NCBI GenBank assembly: GCA_043818215.1
Contig: JBDRGC010000387.1
Span: 1-5,848, forward strand
Direction: 5' to 3'
Length of the DNA: 5,848 nucleotides
Source: JBDRGC01 sp043818215
GTDB taxonomy: Bacteria; Chloroflexota; Anaerolineae; Anaerolineales; UBA11858
The position numbers were made by a program, and so were the translations under genes. This document shows positions 1 through 4,844 of this stretch, piece by piece (the first letter of the stretch is position 1; each line of letters starts with the position of its first letter). Below the pieces are notes generated by a model that was not told where the DNA came from, did not search any database, and saw only the letters and a program-made list of their open reading frames with translations.

Positions 1-10
1 CCCCATCAAT

Positions 11-41
11 AAAGAGCGGCGTCCAGTACGCCGCTCTTTTT
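11..41 (+). terminator. Rho-independent terminator-like hairpin
   Basis: A perfect 11-bp stem (AAAGAGCGGCG at 11-21 paired with 29-39) encloses a 7-base loop, and the plus strand then carries a T-tract running into TTAATTAA. Read on plus it is a textbook intrinsic terminator for a gene entering from outside the left edge. Read on minus the stem is the same but is followed by only a short T-run (CTCTTTATTG), so it may also act, more weakly, on the femX transcript ending about 150 bp away. A shared terminator between convergent genes is plausible. Confidence 0.75.
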
Positions 42-187
42 AATTAATCCTTTTGACCGCTTGTCTACCCTACAAAAACCAGCCGACCGGTATCCAGCCT
101 GCGTAGGCAGGCTTCCTGTCCACCCCCATCATACAACTAAAGTCGTCACTACAAACCCCAAATCTTTTTCTGAACATCTAAAGCTGC
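42..187. other. Intergenic region with two small hairpins, no gene seen
   Basis: No open frame with a believable start lies between the terminator-like hairpin and the femX stop. The stretch holds a perfect 7-bp hairpin at 96-113 (listed separately) and a weaker one, ACAAC (133-137) with GTCGT (142-146), which includes a wobble pair when read as RNA from the minus strand. Both look like small dispersed palindromes of the kind that litter gene ends. No function is assigned. Confidence 0.5.
96..113. repeat. Small palindromic repeat-like hairpin
   Basis: AGCCTGC (96-102) and GCAGGCT (107-113) are exact reverse complements around a 4-base loop, GTAG. No T-tract follows on either strand, so it is not a convincing terminator by itself. 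The form suits a small REP-like palindrome downstream of femX. Whether it is repeated in the genome cannot be judged from one copy. Confidence 0.55.
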
Positions 188-1345
188 TCAACTCCCCATA
201 GTCCGTTCCGTGCGCTCCTGGCCGCGGCGGCGCATAACATCCAGAATCCGCGGTAACACCTGGGTATACAGCCGGTAATACAACGGACGGATCGGCAAAT
301 CGTAGGCCCCAATGGTTCGCAGCACTTTCCCCCCCAGGCCGCGCTTGAATCGGAACACGCTCCACATCGAGTCGCTCTCAGCGAAGATTTCGGGCGCACC
401 CCATAAATCGTAGACTGTACAACCCGCGGCCCTCGCCCTGCGCATGGCCTCCCATTGCAGCAAATAATTGGACATCTTGTTACGATGCGCCGGGCGGGAC
501 ATGCCGTGCATATAATACGCCCGTCCCGCAAAACGGAAAATCACCACAGCAGCGACCGGCTCCCCATCCACCTCGGCGATCAAAGGTTCGCACGTTGGCA
601 AATTTTCAAGTTTACAAGCAGGCAAGTTTGCAGGTTTGCGGGTTGGCAGGTCTGAGTTTATGAAAGTTCCCCACAATTGGCGATAATAATCTTCGTCGCG
701 GATTACGAATCCATCCCGGACGGATGTCTCGGCGTACATCCGGTAGAGCAAACCAAAATCATCACTTGTGCCAGGTCGAACAGTCACACCTTTACGACCC
801 GCCAGACGAATATTGTAGCGGGTTTTTTGTTTCATTCGCACTAAGATATCATCTTCGGAGGGAGCCAGGTCGACCAGCACCGTGTTGCGGAATTGGATCT
901 GCTCATCCGAGAAATGCCAGCCGCGGGAGCGCAAATCATCGCAGACGGCTGCACCCAAGGGATTCTCGCGCTCATCCGGGGTTGCGGGAATGCCGGTTCC
1001 CAGAGGGATGTCGGGGTCGATTTTGAGGAAGATAGCCCCCTGCTTGCGGGCCAATTCCCGCAGGTCATCCAGCACTTGATTTCGGAGGGCCGCGTCGCCC
1101 CAGTCACGCAGCAGCGGCCCCTTGGGGATATACATCACCCGCAAACGGGCTGCAAATCCGACGATGGGAATACTGCGCTGTAAGATCAACGCAGCCGCGT
1201 CGGGTTTAGCCGGATCACCCCAAAGGCGGTGAATGAGCTGCCAGCCATAATGTGCTTTGACCTGCCACCACTGCCAGGTTTGCAGGACGTGTGGGTTGGG
1301 AAGGGAGGCGATGGAGGTGTTCCAGGTGTGGGGGTTTTTAGTCAT
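188..1345 (-). CDS. FemAB/FemX-type peptidoglycan-precursor aminoacyltransferase
   Basis: The 385-residue protein belongs to the FemABX family, which transfers an amino acid from aminoacyl-tRNA to the stem peptide of lipid II using two GNAT-like folds. Family marks seen here are an N-terminal LQTWQWWQVKAHYGW (21-35), the linker with MKQKTRYNIRLAGRKGV (171-187), GRAYYMHGMS (274-283) and the strongly typical YDLWGAPE (312-319). The C-terminus is basic (RRRGQERTERT). The ATG at 1345 places the LQ-W motif at the usual distance from the N-terminus, but no Shine-Dalgarno is evident because a heptamer array fills the 34-bp gap to the upstream NUDIX stop. A loop at about 233-252, just before the strand LIAEVDG, is encoded by an octamer array and looks like an in-frame insertion. 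The amino acid transferred, and whether the acceptor is lipid II or another envelope molecule, cannot be read from the sequence. Confidence 0.9.
   Translation of the reverse strand: MTKNPHTWNTSIASLPNPHVLQTWQWWQVKAHYGWQLIHRLWGDPAKPDAAALILQRSIPIVGFAARLRVMYIPKGPLLRDWGDAALRNQVLDDLRELARKQGAIFLKIDPDIPLGTGIPATPDERENPLGAAVCDDLRSRGWHFSDEQIQFRNTVLVDLAPSEDDILVRMKQKTRYNIRLAGRKGVTVRPGTSDDFGLLYRMYAETSVRDGFVIRDEDYYRQLWGTFINSDLPTRKPANLPACKLENLPTCEPLIAEVDGEPVAAVVIFRFAGRAYYMHGMSRPAHRNKMSNYLLQWEAMRRARAAGCTVYDLWGAPEIFAESDSMWSVFRFKRGLGGKVLRTIGAYDLPIRPLYYRLYTQVLPRILDVMRRRGQERTERTMGS
594..649. repeat. Seven consecutive 8-bp units inside femX
   Basis: Read on plus, seven octamers follow in strict register: GTTGGCAA, ATTTTCAA, GTTTACAA, GCAGGCAA, GTTTGCAG, GTTTGCGG and GTTGGCAG. 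The consensus is close to GTTTGCAG. On the coding (minus) strand they read as AACCTGC-like words and encode a Leu/Pro/Cys/Lys-rich loop at FemX residues 233-252. The sequence is unlike the surrounding coding sequence. The units are diverged, so the array is probably old or was inserted already degenerate. Confidence 0.8.
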
Positions 1346-1352
1346 TGGTTAT

Positions 1353-1390
1353 CAGTATCCAGTATTCAGTGTTCAGTATTCAGAATTCAG
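1353..1390. repeat. CAGTATT heptamer array (NUDIX stop / femX leader)
   Basis: Five heptamers in register (CAGTATC, CAGTATT, CAGTGTT, CAGTATT, CAGAATT) are followed by a final CAG. On the minus strand each junction reads CTGA, so TGA occurs once per unit. The NUDIX stop codon (1382-1380) is one of these. The rest of the array fills the NUDIX-femX gap and ends 7 bases upstream of the femX ATG. Confidence 0.9.
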
Positions 1391-1925
1391 TCGGTGGTCG
1401 GTGGTCGGTGGTCAGCGAGCGGCGAGCGGCCTGCCAGGAGCGGATGGCGCGGGCGTGGCCGGCGCCGCACAGATCGGCGGGGATTTCGGCGGGAGCGAAA
1501 AAGCGCAGGGCGGTACTCTCGTGGCTGTTGCGCAGGTCGCCCCCCACGATGTCGCAGGCATAGATCAAGTGTAACCCATTGCCGCGCGGATCATCATCGA
1601 AAAACAGAGCATCCACCAATCGAGTGACCCGCACTTGCAAGCCGGACTCTTCCAGGGCTTCACGTTCAGCGGCACGGGCCGGGTCTTCGTCGGCTTCGAC
1701 GTAACCTGAAGGAATATTCCAGGTTCCCTGCCAGGGATCGTGCGCCCTCCGCAGGAGCAAGAGATGCCCATCCCGCTCGATGATGGCTCCCGCGCCGAGT
1801 TTGAGCTGCTCATAGCGAATCCAGCCGCAAGCGGGGCAAACCTCCCGCCTGCGATTTTCGTTCCATTGCAGGGTCATGGCTGTGCCGCACATCGAACAGT
1901 TGTGAGGGTGTTCATTCTTCGACAT
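1380..1925 (-). CDS. Zinc-ribbon NUDIX hydrolase
   Basis: The 181-residue protein hydrolyses a nucleoside diphosphate linked to another moiety; the exact substrate is not visible. An N-terminal zinc ribbon is shown by C10-x2-C13 and C30-x2-C33. The NUDIX domain follows, starting near KLGAGAIIERDG (42-53). Its complete NUDIX box runs from G74 through E80, R88-E89 and E92-E93 to G95-L96, matching GX5EX7REUXEEXGU, so the Mg2+-binding glutamates are present and the enzyme should be active. The ATG at 1925 is preceded by GGAG with 6-base spacing, the only clear Shine-Dalgarno in the window. The last 14-16 residues and the TGA stop are encoded by heptamer arrays, so the native domain probably ended near SWQ (163-165). 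NudC-like and ADP-sugar pyrophosphatases share this layout, but none of their specificity motifs is decisive here. Confidence 0.95.
   Translation of the reverse strand: MSKNEHPHNCSMCGTAMTLQWNENRRREVCPACGWIRYEQLKLGAGAIIERDGHLLLLRRAHDPWQGTWNIPSGYVEADEDPARAAEREALEESGLQVRVTRLVDALFFDDDPRGNGLHLIYACDIVGGDLRNSHESTALRFFAPAEIPADLCGAGHARAIRSWQAARRSLTTDHRPPTEF
1391..1432. repeat. TCGGTGG heptamer array in the NUDIX 3' end
   Basis: Three identical TCGGTGG units (1391-1411) run in exact 7-base register into TCAGCGA, GCGGCGA and GCGGCCT, and directly abut the CAGTATT array. On the coding strand they encode the last residues of the NUDIX protein, roughly AARRSLTTDHRPPT (166-179). The sequence family differs from its neighbour but keeps the same unit length and phase apart from the 3-base CAG joint. 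Confidence 0.88.
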
Positions 1926-1931
1926 ATTTGT

Positions 1932-1935
1932 CTCC
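1932..1935 (-). promoter_or_regulatory. Shine-Dalgarno of the NUDIX gene
   Basis: On the minus strand CACGGAGACAAATATG places GGAG 6 bases before the ATG at 1925. This supports that start. It also contrasts with yfhO and femX, whose leaders are repeat arrays with no comparable site. Confidence 0.75.
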
Positions 1936-1943
1936 GTGAGACT

Positions 1944-1960
1944 TGAAGCGTGAAGCGTGA
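1944..1960. repeat. TGAAGCG heptamer run, inverted relative to the 2001-2107 array
   Basis: TGAAGCGTGAAGCGTGA is two and a half heptamers. Its 12-base portion CGTGAAGCGTGA (1949-1960) is the exact reverse complement of 2082-2093, which lies at the yfhO stop codon. A further single copy, TGAAGCGTG, lies at 1989-1997. The pair forms a 12-bp inverted repeat separated by 121 bp. Confidence 0.8.
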
Positions 1961-1970
1961 TCCCATAAGA

Positions 1971-1985
1971 ACATCGGGACGATGT
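1971..1985. repeat. Short perfect hairpin with GGA loop
   Basis: ACATCG and CGATGT (1971-1976 and 1980-1985) pair around a GGA loop. It lies between the two inverted heptamer runs in the yfhO-NUDIX gap. No T-tract follows on either strand. It has the same plan (perfect stem, GGA loop) as the longer hairpin at 4819-4841. Confidence 0.5.
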
Positions 1986-2000
1986 GAATGAAGCGTGCTC

Positions 2001-2107
2001 TTTTTACGTTTTCACGCCTCACATTTCACGTTTTCACGTTTTCACTCTTTCACGTTTTCGCGTTTTCACGTTTTCACGTTTTCACGCTTCACGTTTTACG
2101 TACCACG
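2001..2107. repeat. TTTTCACG octamer/heptamer array across the yfhO 3' end
   Basis: About fourteen consecutive units of 8 or 7 bases can be laid end to end: TTTTTACG, TTTTCACG, CCTCACA, TTTCACG, TTTTCACG, TTTTCACT, CTTTCACG, TTTTCGCG, three TTTTCACG, then CTTCACG, TTTTACG and TACCACG. The right end lies inside yfhO. On the coding strand the units read CGTGAAAA or CGTGAAG and encode the final YfhO residues V-K-R-E-A and its TGA stop (2084-2082). The remainder fills most of the gap to the NUDIX gene. Confidence 0.9.
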
Positions 2108-4721
2108 CCAGCCCCAGCCACGCCAGCAGGCTGACCGCCAAGCCGGCATAAAACCACACCGGCCGGTACGCAAACACGACCTCGTGCGGCCCGGCGGGGA
2201 CTTCTACGGCTCGGAAAAGATAATTGGCCCGCAGCACAGACACCGGCTCGCCATCCACCCAGGCACGCCAGCCCGGGTACCAGACATCGGATAATACCAT
2301 CCAGCCGGGGGAATCTGCCGCGACGCGCAGGATTATTTTATTGGGATGCTCCGCCACGATTTCGGGAGGCCTCCGGGAGGCCCCACAATCTGGATTGTTT
2401 GGGGGGTCGGCGTTTTCGATGATTACCTCGGTCCCAAAGTTTGTCTGCCCCGAGAACACCTGCTCCCAGGCAGCCTCCTGCCCATCGACGGGGTGCGCGC
2501 ATGGGACCCACCTCAGGCGGGCAGCAGACTCCCGGGGAACAAATCCCACCCCGCAATTCCAGGCGGGGTTAATTCGCCCGAGGACGGAAATTCCCATCAA
2601 GTCCCACAAATCTTCCCGCTGGTTGGCATCCGCCTTATCAACCGCATCCATCCAACGGGCATATCTCCCTGGAATCAGGGGGTCGTAATTGTTCGCCACG
2701 GGGATTTTGTCCAGCATATTTATATTCGGCAGCAAAACCGCCCGCAAGTCACGCCAATCATCGCCGGAGTCGAAAGTGTCGAACAAGAAAAACCGCTTGT
2801 ATCTGATCTGGTCTTCGTCATCAGCGAGCAGATATAGACGCCCGTCGGCGGCCATTTCACGCACCTGCGCCACAGTGGGGGGAGGCTGGCGGTAAAAGTC
2901 AAGATCGATGCCCGGGTTCAAGCCCCAGCCCGCAACCAGCAGATCGGCGGCAATCCACAGGGCCGCGCCCCATTGCCACCGCAGGGTGGATCGCGGTGTG
3001 CTGCCATTGGTTTCCGGGGCGGTCAGCGCGAGGACGCCCACTCCCAGCCCCCACAAGCCCGCCAGAGCCGTGGCCCGGATGAAAGTGGGGCGAACATCGC
3101 CCAGCATGTACCAGGCCAGCCCTGCACCCAGAGAAACAGCGAAGGTCCCGGCGGTGGCGAGGCGCGTCCAGTACAGCCCTCGCTTCACAGGACGCCGCCA
3201 GCGATCCGCGCCGATCCCGGCCAGCAGCGACAGGGCAAACACAGCCCAAATCGAGATGCGGGTGGGTGCTTGAAACATGTCGAAGGTGGGGATGTGCCGG
3301 TAGAGCCAGGGGAAGATGGGGGTGTTTTGGCCGAGGGCGAGGAGGAAGGCGAGGGTGGTGATGGCGAGGAGAAAAAATATGACAGCCGACCGTCGACCGC
3401 TGACAGCCGACCACTCTCCGCCCCCCACTGTCTGCTGTCGTCTGTCGGCTGTCGTTTTGCTGGGCTTGCGTATTGATGTCAGAATCGCTCCCGCCGCCAA
3501 CAGCAAGGGTAGCAACCCAATATAAATGGCGTCTTCCCAGAAGTTGCCATATCCCCAGTAATCGTCGTTAACCGGATTGCCGAACAAGTCGGGTGCCAGC
3601 ATGCTGAGGAAACGCCAGGGCCAGAAAGAGTAGGTCATGGCAGCTTCGTAATCGACGGCGGAGGCGCGCTGCGATTGCAGCAGGTATTCCGCCGTAGGGA
3701 GAAGCTGCACTGCGGCAAGGGTTACTCCCAACAGCACTGCCACTATAAAACCACGGATTGCACGGATTCGCACGGATTTTTTATATGAGTTGGTCGAGAT
3801 GATTTTCCTGACGCGGTTTTGGCAAGGTTTATTTACAAGTTGGGGAGGAGTACCTACATGGGCTTTTAAACCACGGTTTGCACTGATTTGCACTGATTTT
3901 GTATATGATTTAGTCGAGAGGATTTTCCTGGCGCGGTTTTGGCGCAAGTATTTCAGGGGAGCAGTGTTGGGGGCAGTGTTGGGGGCAACGTCGGGGGTGG
4001 TGTTGGGGAGAGTGTTGGGGGTCATGCCGGAGTGTTGGCTATGCGCATTATTATCGCCCCCCTGCCAGGCCCAGAATCCGGCCCACATAGCAGCCAACAG
4101 CAGGTTATACCACGATGTCTGGGCGTGGCCGGCTAAAAGCTGCACCCCGATGAGTAATCCAAGTTTTGCGACCTGAGCGCGATCACGCCGGGAGGTCGCC
4201 ACGTCAAACGTCAAGAGCAAAATCCAGGGCAGCCAGGCGACGGCGGCATTGATGCTGGCAAACCAGGCGCGTGCTACCAGATACCCTGAGAGGCCGAAAG
4301 CCAAACCGCTGACGGTTTGCGCCAGCTTCCCCAGCCCGAGCCGGCGCGCCAGCAACGCCATCCCCAGGCCAGACCAAACCAGATGCAAGGCGACTACCAA
4401 TGCCTGACTCCAGGCCAGAGCAGAAATTCCCCCCACAGCATAAAACAGAAAGTACAGCCAGTTGGGGGGATAGAAGAGCGCCGACTGGTAATTAGCAACC
4501 AGAGGCGCGCCCATGCCCAACAGGGGATTCCAGAGAGGTAAATGCCCTGAGAGTAACGTGTCCCAGGCCCAGGTCCACCAGGGGACGAATTGGGTAGATG
4601 GCGTGCCCCAGAAAAGCGCTTTGCCCGTGAACAAAACGGGGGAGAGCAGAATAAAGGGGGCGATGATGACTGGGAAAAAGGGTAGACGGAATATACGGGG
4701 AATTCGAGGTGGGTTATACAT
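2082..4721 (-). CDS. YfhO-family multi-pass membrane protein with repeat-encoded insertions
   Basis: The 879-residue integral membrane protein matches the YfhO family, GT-C-like proteins linked to glycosylation of envelope polymers from lipid-linked sugars. Near the N-terminus it has TM1 (about 14-31), then the loop STQFVPWWTWAWDTLLSGHL (42-61), PLWNPLLGMGAPLVANYQ (62-79) and YPPNWL (84-89), all typical of the family. About a dozen hydrophobic segments run to about 600. An extracytoplasmic part follows, ending in GWMVLSDVWYPGWRAWVDGE (806-825) and PAGPHEVVFAYRP (842-854). A last TM (about 855-875) closes the protein. Two stretches do not fit: about 221-326 (PNT repeats plus a 25-residue motif at 261-285 and 301-325) and about 418-447, each in a loop between TM segments. 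Both coincide with DNA repeats and leave the frame intact. The ATG overlaps a heptamer array and lacks a Shine-Dalgarno, but no other ATG precedes TM1 and the frame upstream meets TAG at 4793. The stop is array-encoded. The exact substrate is unknown. Confidence 0.88.
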   Translation of the reverse strand: MYNPPRIPRIFRLPFFPVIIAPFILLSPVLFTGKALFWGTPSTQFVPWWTWAWDTLLSGHLPLWNPLLGMGAPLVANYQSALFYPPNWLYFLFYAVGGISALAWSQALVVALHLVWSGLGMALLARRLGLGKLAQTVSGLAFGLSGYLVARAWFASINAAVAWLPWILLLTFDVATSRRDRAQVAKLGLLIGVQLLAGHAQTSWYNLLLAAMWAGFWAWQGGDNNAHSQHSGMTPNTLPNTTPDVAPNTAPNTAPLKYLRQNRARKILSTKSYTKSVQISANRGLKAHVGTPPQLVNKPCQNRVRKIISTNSYKKSVRIRAIRGFIVAVLLGVTLAAVQLLPTAEYLLQSQRASAVDYEAAMTYSFWPWRFLSMLAPDLFGNPVNDDYWGYGNFWEDAIYIGLLPLLLAAGAILTSIRKPSKTTADRRQQTVGGGEWSAVSGRRSAVIFFLLAITTLAFLLALGQNTPIFPWLYRHIPTFDMFQAPTRISIWAVFALSLLAGIGADRWRRPVKRGLYWTRLATAGTFAVSLGAGLAWYMLGDVRPTFIRATALAGLWGLGVGVLALTAPETNGSTPRSTLRWQWGAALWIAADLLVAGWGLNPGIDLDFYRQPPPTVAQVREMAADGRLYLLADDEDQIRYKRFFLFDTFDSGDDWRDLRAVLLPNINMLDKIPVANNYDPLIPGRYARWMDAVDKADANQREDLWDLMGISVLGRINPAWNCGVGFVPRESAARLRWVPCAHPVDGQEAAWEQVFSGQTNFGTEVIIENADPPNNPDCGASRRPPEIVAEHPNKIILRVAADSPGWMVLSDVWYPGWRAWVDGEPVSVLRANYLFRAVEVPAGPHEVVFAYRPVWFYAGLAVSLLAWLGLAWYVKREA
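3381..3457. repeat. Eleven heptamers with inverted halves inside yfhO
   Basis: From 3381 the plus strand divides in strict 7-base steps: GACAGCC, GACCGTC, GACCGCT, GACAGCC, GACCACT, CTCCGCC, CCCCACT, GTCTGCT, GTCGTCT, GTCGGCT, GTCGTTT. The right-hand GTCGGCT-type units are reverse complements of the left-hand ones: GACAGCCGAC at 3381-3390 and again at 3402-3411 pairs exactly with 3444-3453. The array encodes YfhO residues about 424-447 in a loop between TM segments at about 399-416 and 447-464. Confidence 0.85.
3748..3823. repeat. 76-bp repeat unit, copy A, inside yfhO
   Basis: This aligns without gaps to 3868-3943 (67 of 76 positions identical by eye), at an offset of exactly 120 bp. The left end contains a nested tandem of CACGGATT spaced by 1-2 bases, three times. 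On the coding strand it reads CCAAAACCGCG at one end and ATCCGTGGTTT at the other. It encodes QNRVRKIISTNSYKKSV and the following residues (301-325). Confidence 0.92.
3868..3943. repeat. 76-bp repeat unit, copy B, inside yfhO
   Basis: This is the partner of 3748-3823, with nine substitutions and no indels. Its nested words are CACGGTTTG followed by two CACTGATTT. It encodes QNRARKILSTKSYTKSV and the following residues (261-285), 40 codons before copy A. The 44-bp spacer between copies (3824-3867) is not itself repeated. Confidence 0.92.
3961..4020. repeat. Five 12-bp units encoding PNTx tetrapeptides
   Basis: Five consecutive 12-mers in register (two identical GCAGTGTTGGGG, then GCAACGTCGGGG, GTGGTGTTGGGG and AGAGTGTTGGGG) read on the coding strand as CCC-AAC-ACT-NNN. 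They give PNTL, PNTT, PDVA, PNTA and PNTA at YfhO residues 235-254. The unit is a multiple of three, so copy-number change would preserve frame. The 12-mer array ends 17 bp from copy B of the 76-bp repeat. Confidence 0.9.
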
Positions 4722-4790
4722 AGAGGGCAGAGGGTAGAGGGTAGAGGGTAGAGGGCAGAGGGTAGAGGGTAGAGGGTAGAGGGTAGAGGG
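4721..4790. repeat. Ten TAGAGGG heptamers abutting the yfhO start
   Basis: Ten heptamers are in perfect register: eight TAGAGGG, and CAGAGGG at 4728-4734 and 4756-4762. The first base of the array is also part of the yfhO start codon. In the mRNA sense it reads CCCUCUA repeated up to the AUG, a pyrimidine-rich leader with no Shine-Dalgarno. The plus strand has GGG runs every 7 bases. Confidence 0.95.
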
Positions 4791-4818
4791 CTATTTTCGC
4801 AGTCGAGTAATAGTCGGA

Positions 4819-4841
4819 AGGTCGAATTGGAAATTCGACCT
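4819..4841 (-). terminator. Hairpin just after the membrane-protein stop; terminator or REP-like
   Basis: AGGTCGAATT (4819-4828) and AATTCGACCT (4832-4841) form a perfect 10-bp stem around GGA. It begins three bases after the TAA stop of the 4845-5848 gene. On the minus strand it is followed by CTTCCGAC, not a T-tract, so intrinsic termination is doubtful. It may instead protect the 3' end of the message or be a dispersed palindrome. Confidence 0.45.
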
Positions 4842-4844
4842 ACA

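Noticed and set aside
1995..2294. Plus-strand 99-codon ORF rich in Phe, His, Arg and Ser
   Set aside because: Its first third is the TTTTCACG array read as protein (that strand has no stops), and the rest is antisense to the YfhO C-terminus. No start signal or family match.
2363..2384. 11-bp tandem CGGGAGGCCTC / CGGGAGGCCCC in yfhO
   Set aside because: Only two copies, in a region that aligns in character with the family. Chance GC-rich duplication is enough.
2346..2837. Plus-strand 163-codon ORF
   Set aside because: Antisense to the YfhO extracytoplasmic part, whose frame carries the recognisable family motifs. No independent evidence.
2973..3476. Plus-strand 167-codon ORF
   Set aside because: Antisense to well-conserved YfhO sequence. 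Composition is Arg/Pro/Gly-rich, as expected of a shadow frame in GC-rich DNA.
3748..3943. CRISPR-like repeat pair
   Set aside because: Only two copies, 76 bp each, with a 44-bp interval and nested internal words, inside an open reading frame. No cas gene nearby.
3381..4020. yfhO as a pseudogene or fusion caused by the insertions
   Set aside because: The frame is intact throughout and conserved blocks continue on both sides in order, so it is read as a full-length protein with expanded loops.
3939..4136. Plus-strand Gly/Val/Ser-rich ORF (SVGG repeats)
   Set aside because: It is the 12-mer array read on the opposite strand; the minus frame is continuous with YfhO.
4721..4790. Telomere-like or origin-type repeat (TAGAGGG)
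   Set aside because: Ten units in an internal gap between co-directional genes. No DnaA boxes, no end of molecule, and the window holds several other heptamer families.
4722..4844. Promoter for yfhO in the gap
   Set aside because: The gap is a heptamer array plus a hairpin. No pair of -35/-10-like boxes with normal spacing stood out on the minus strand.
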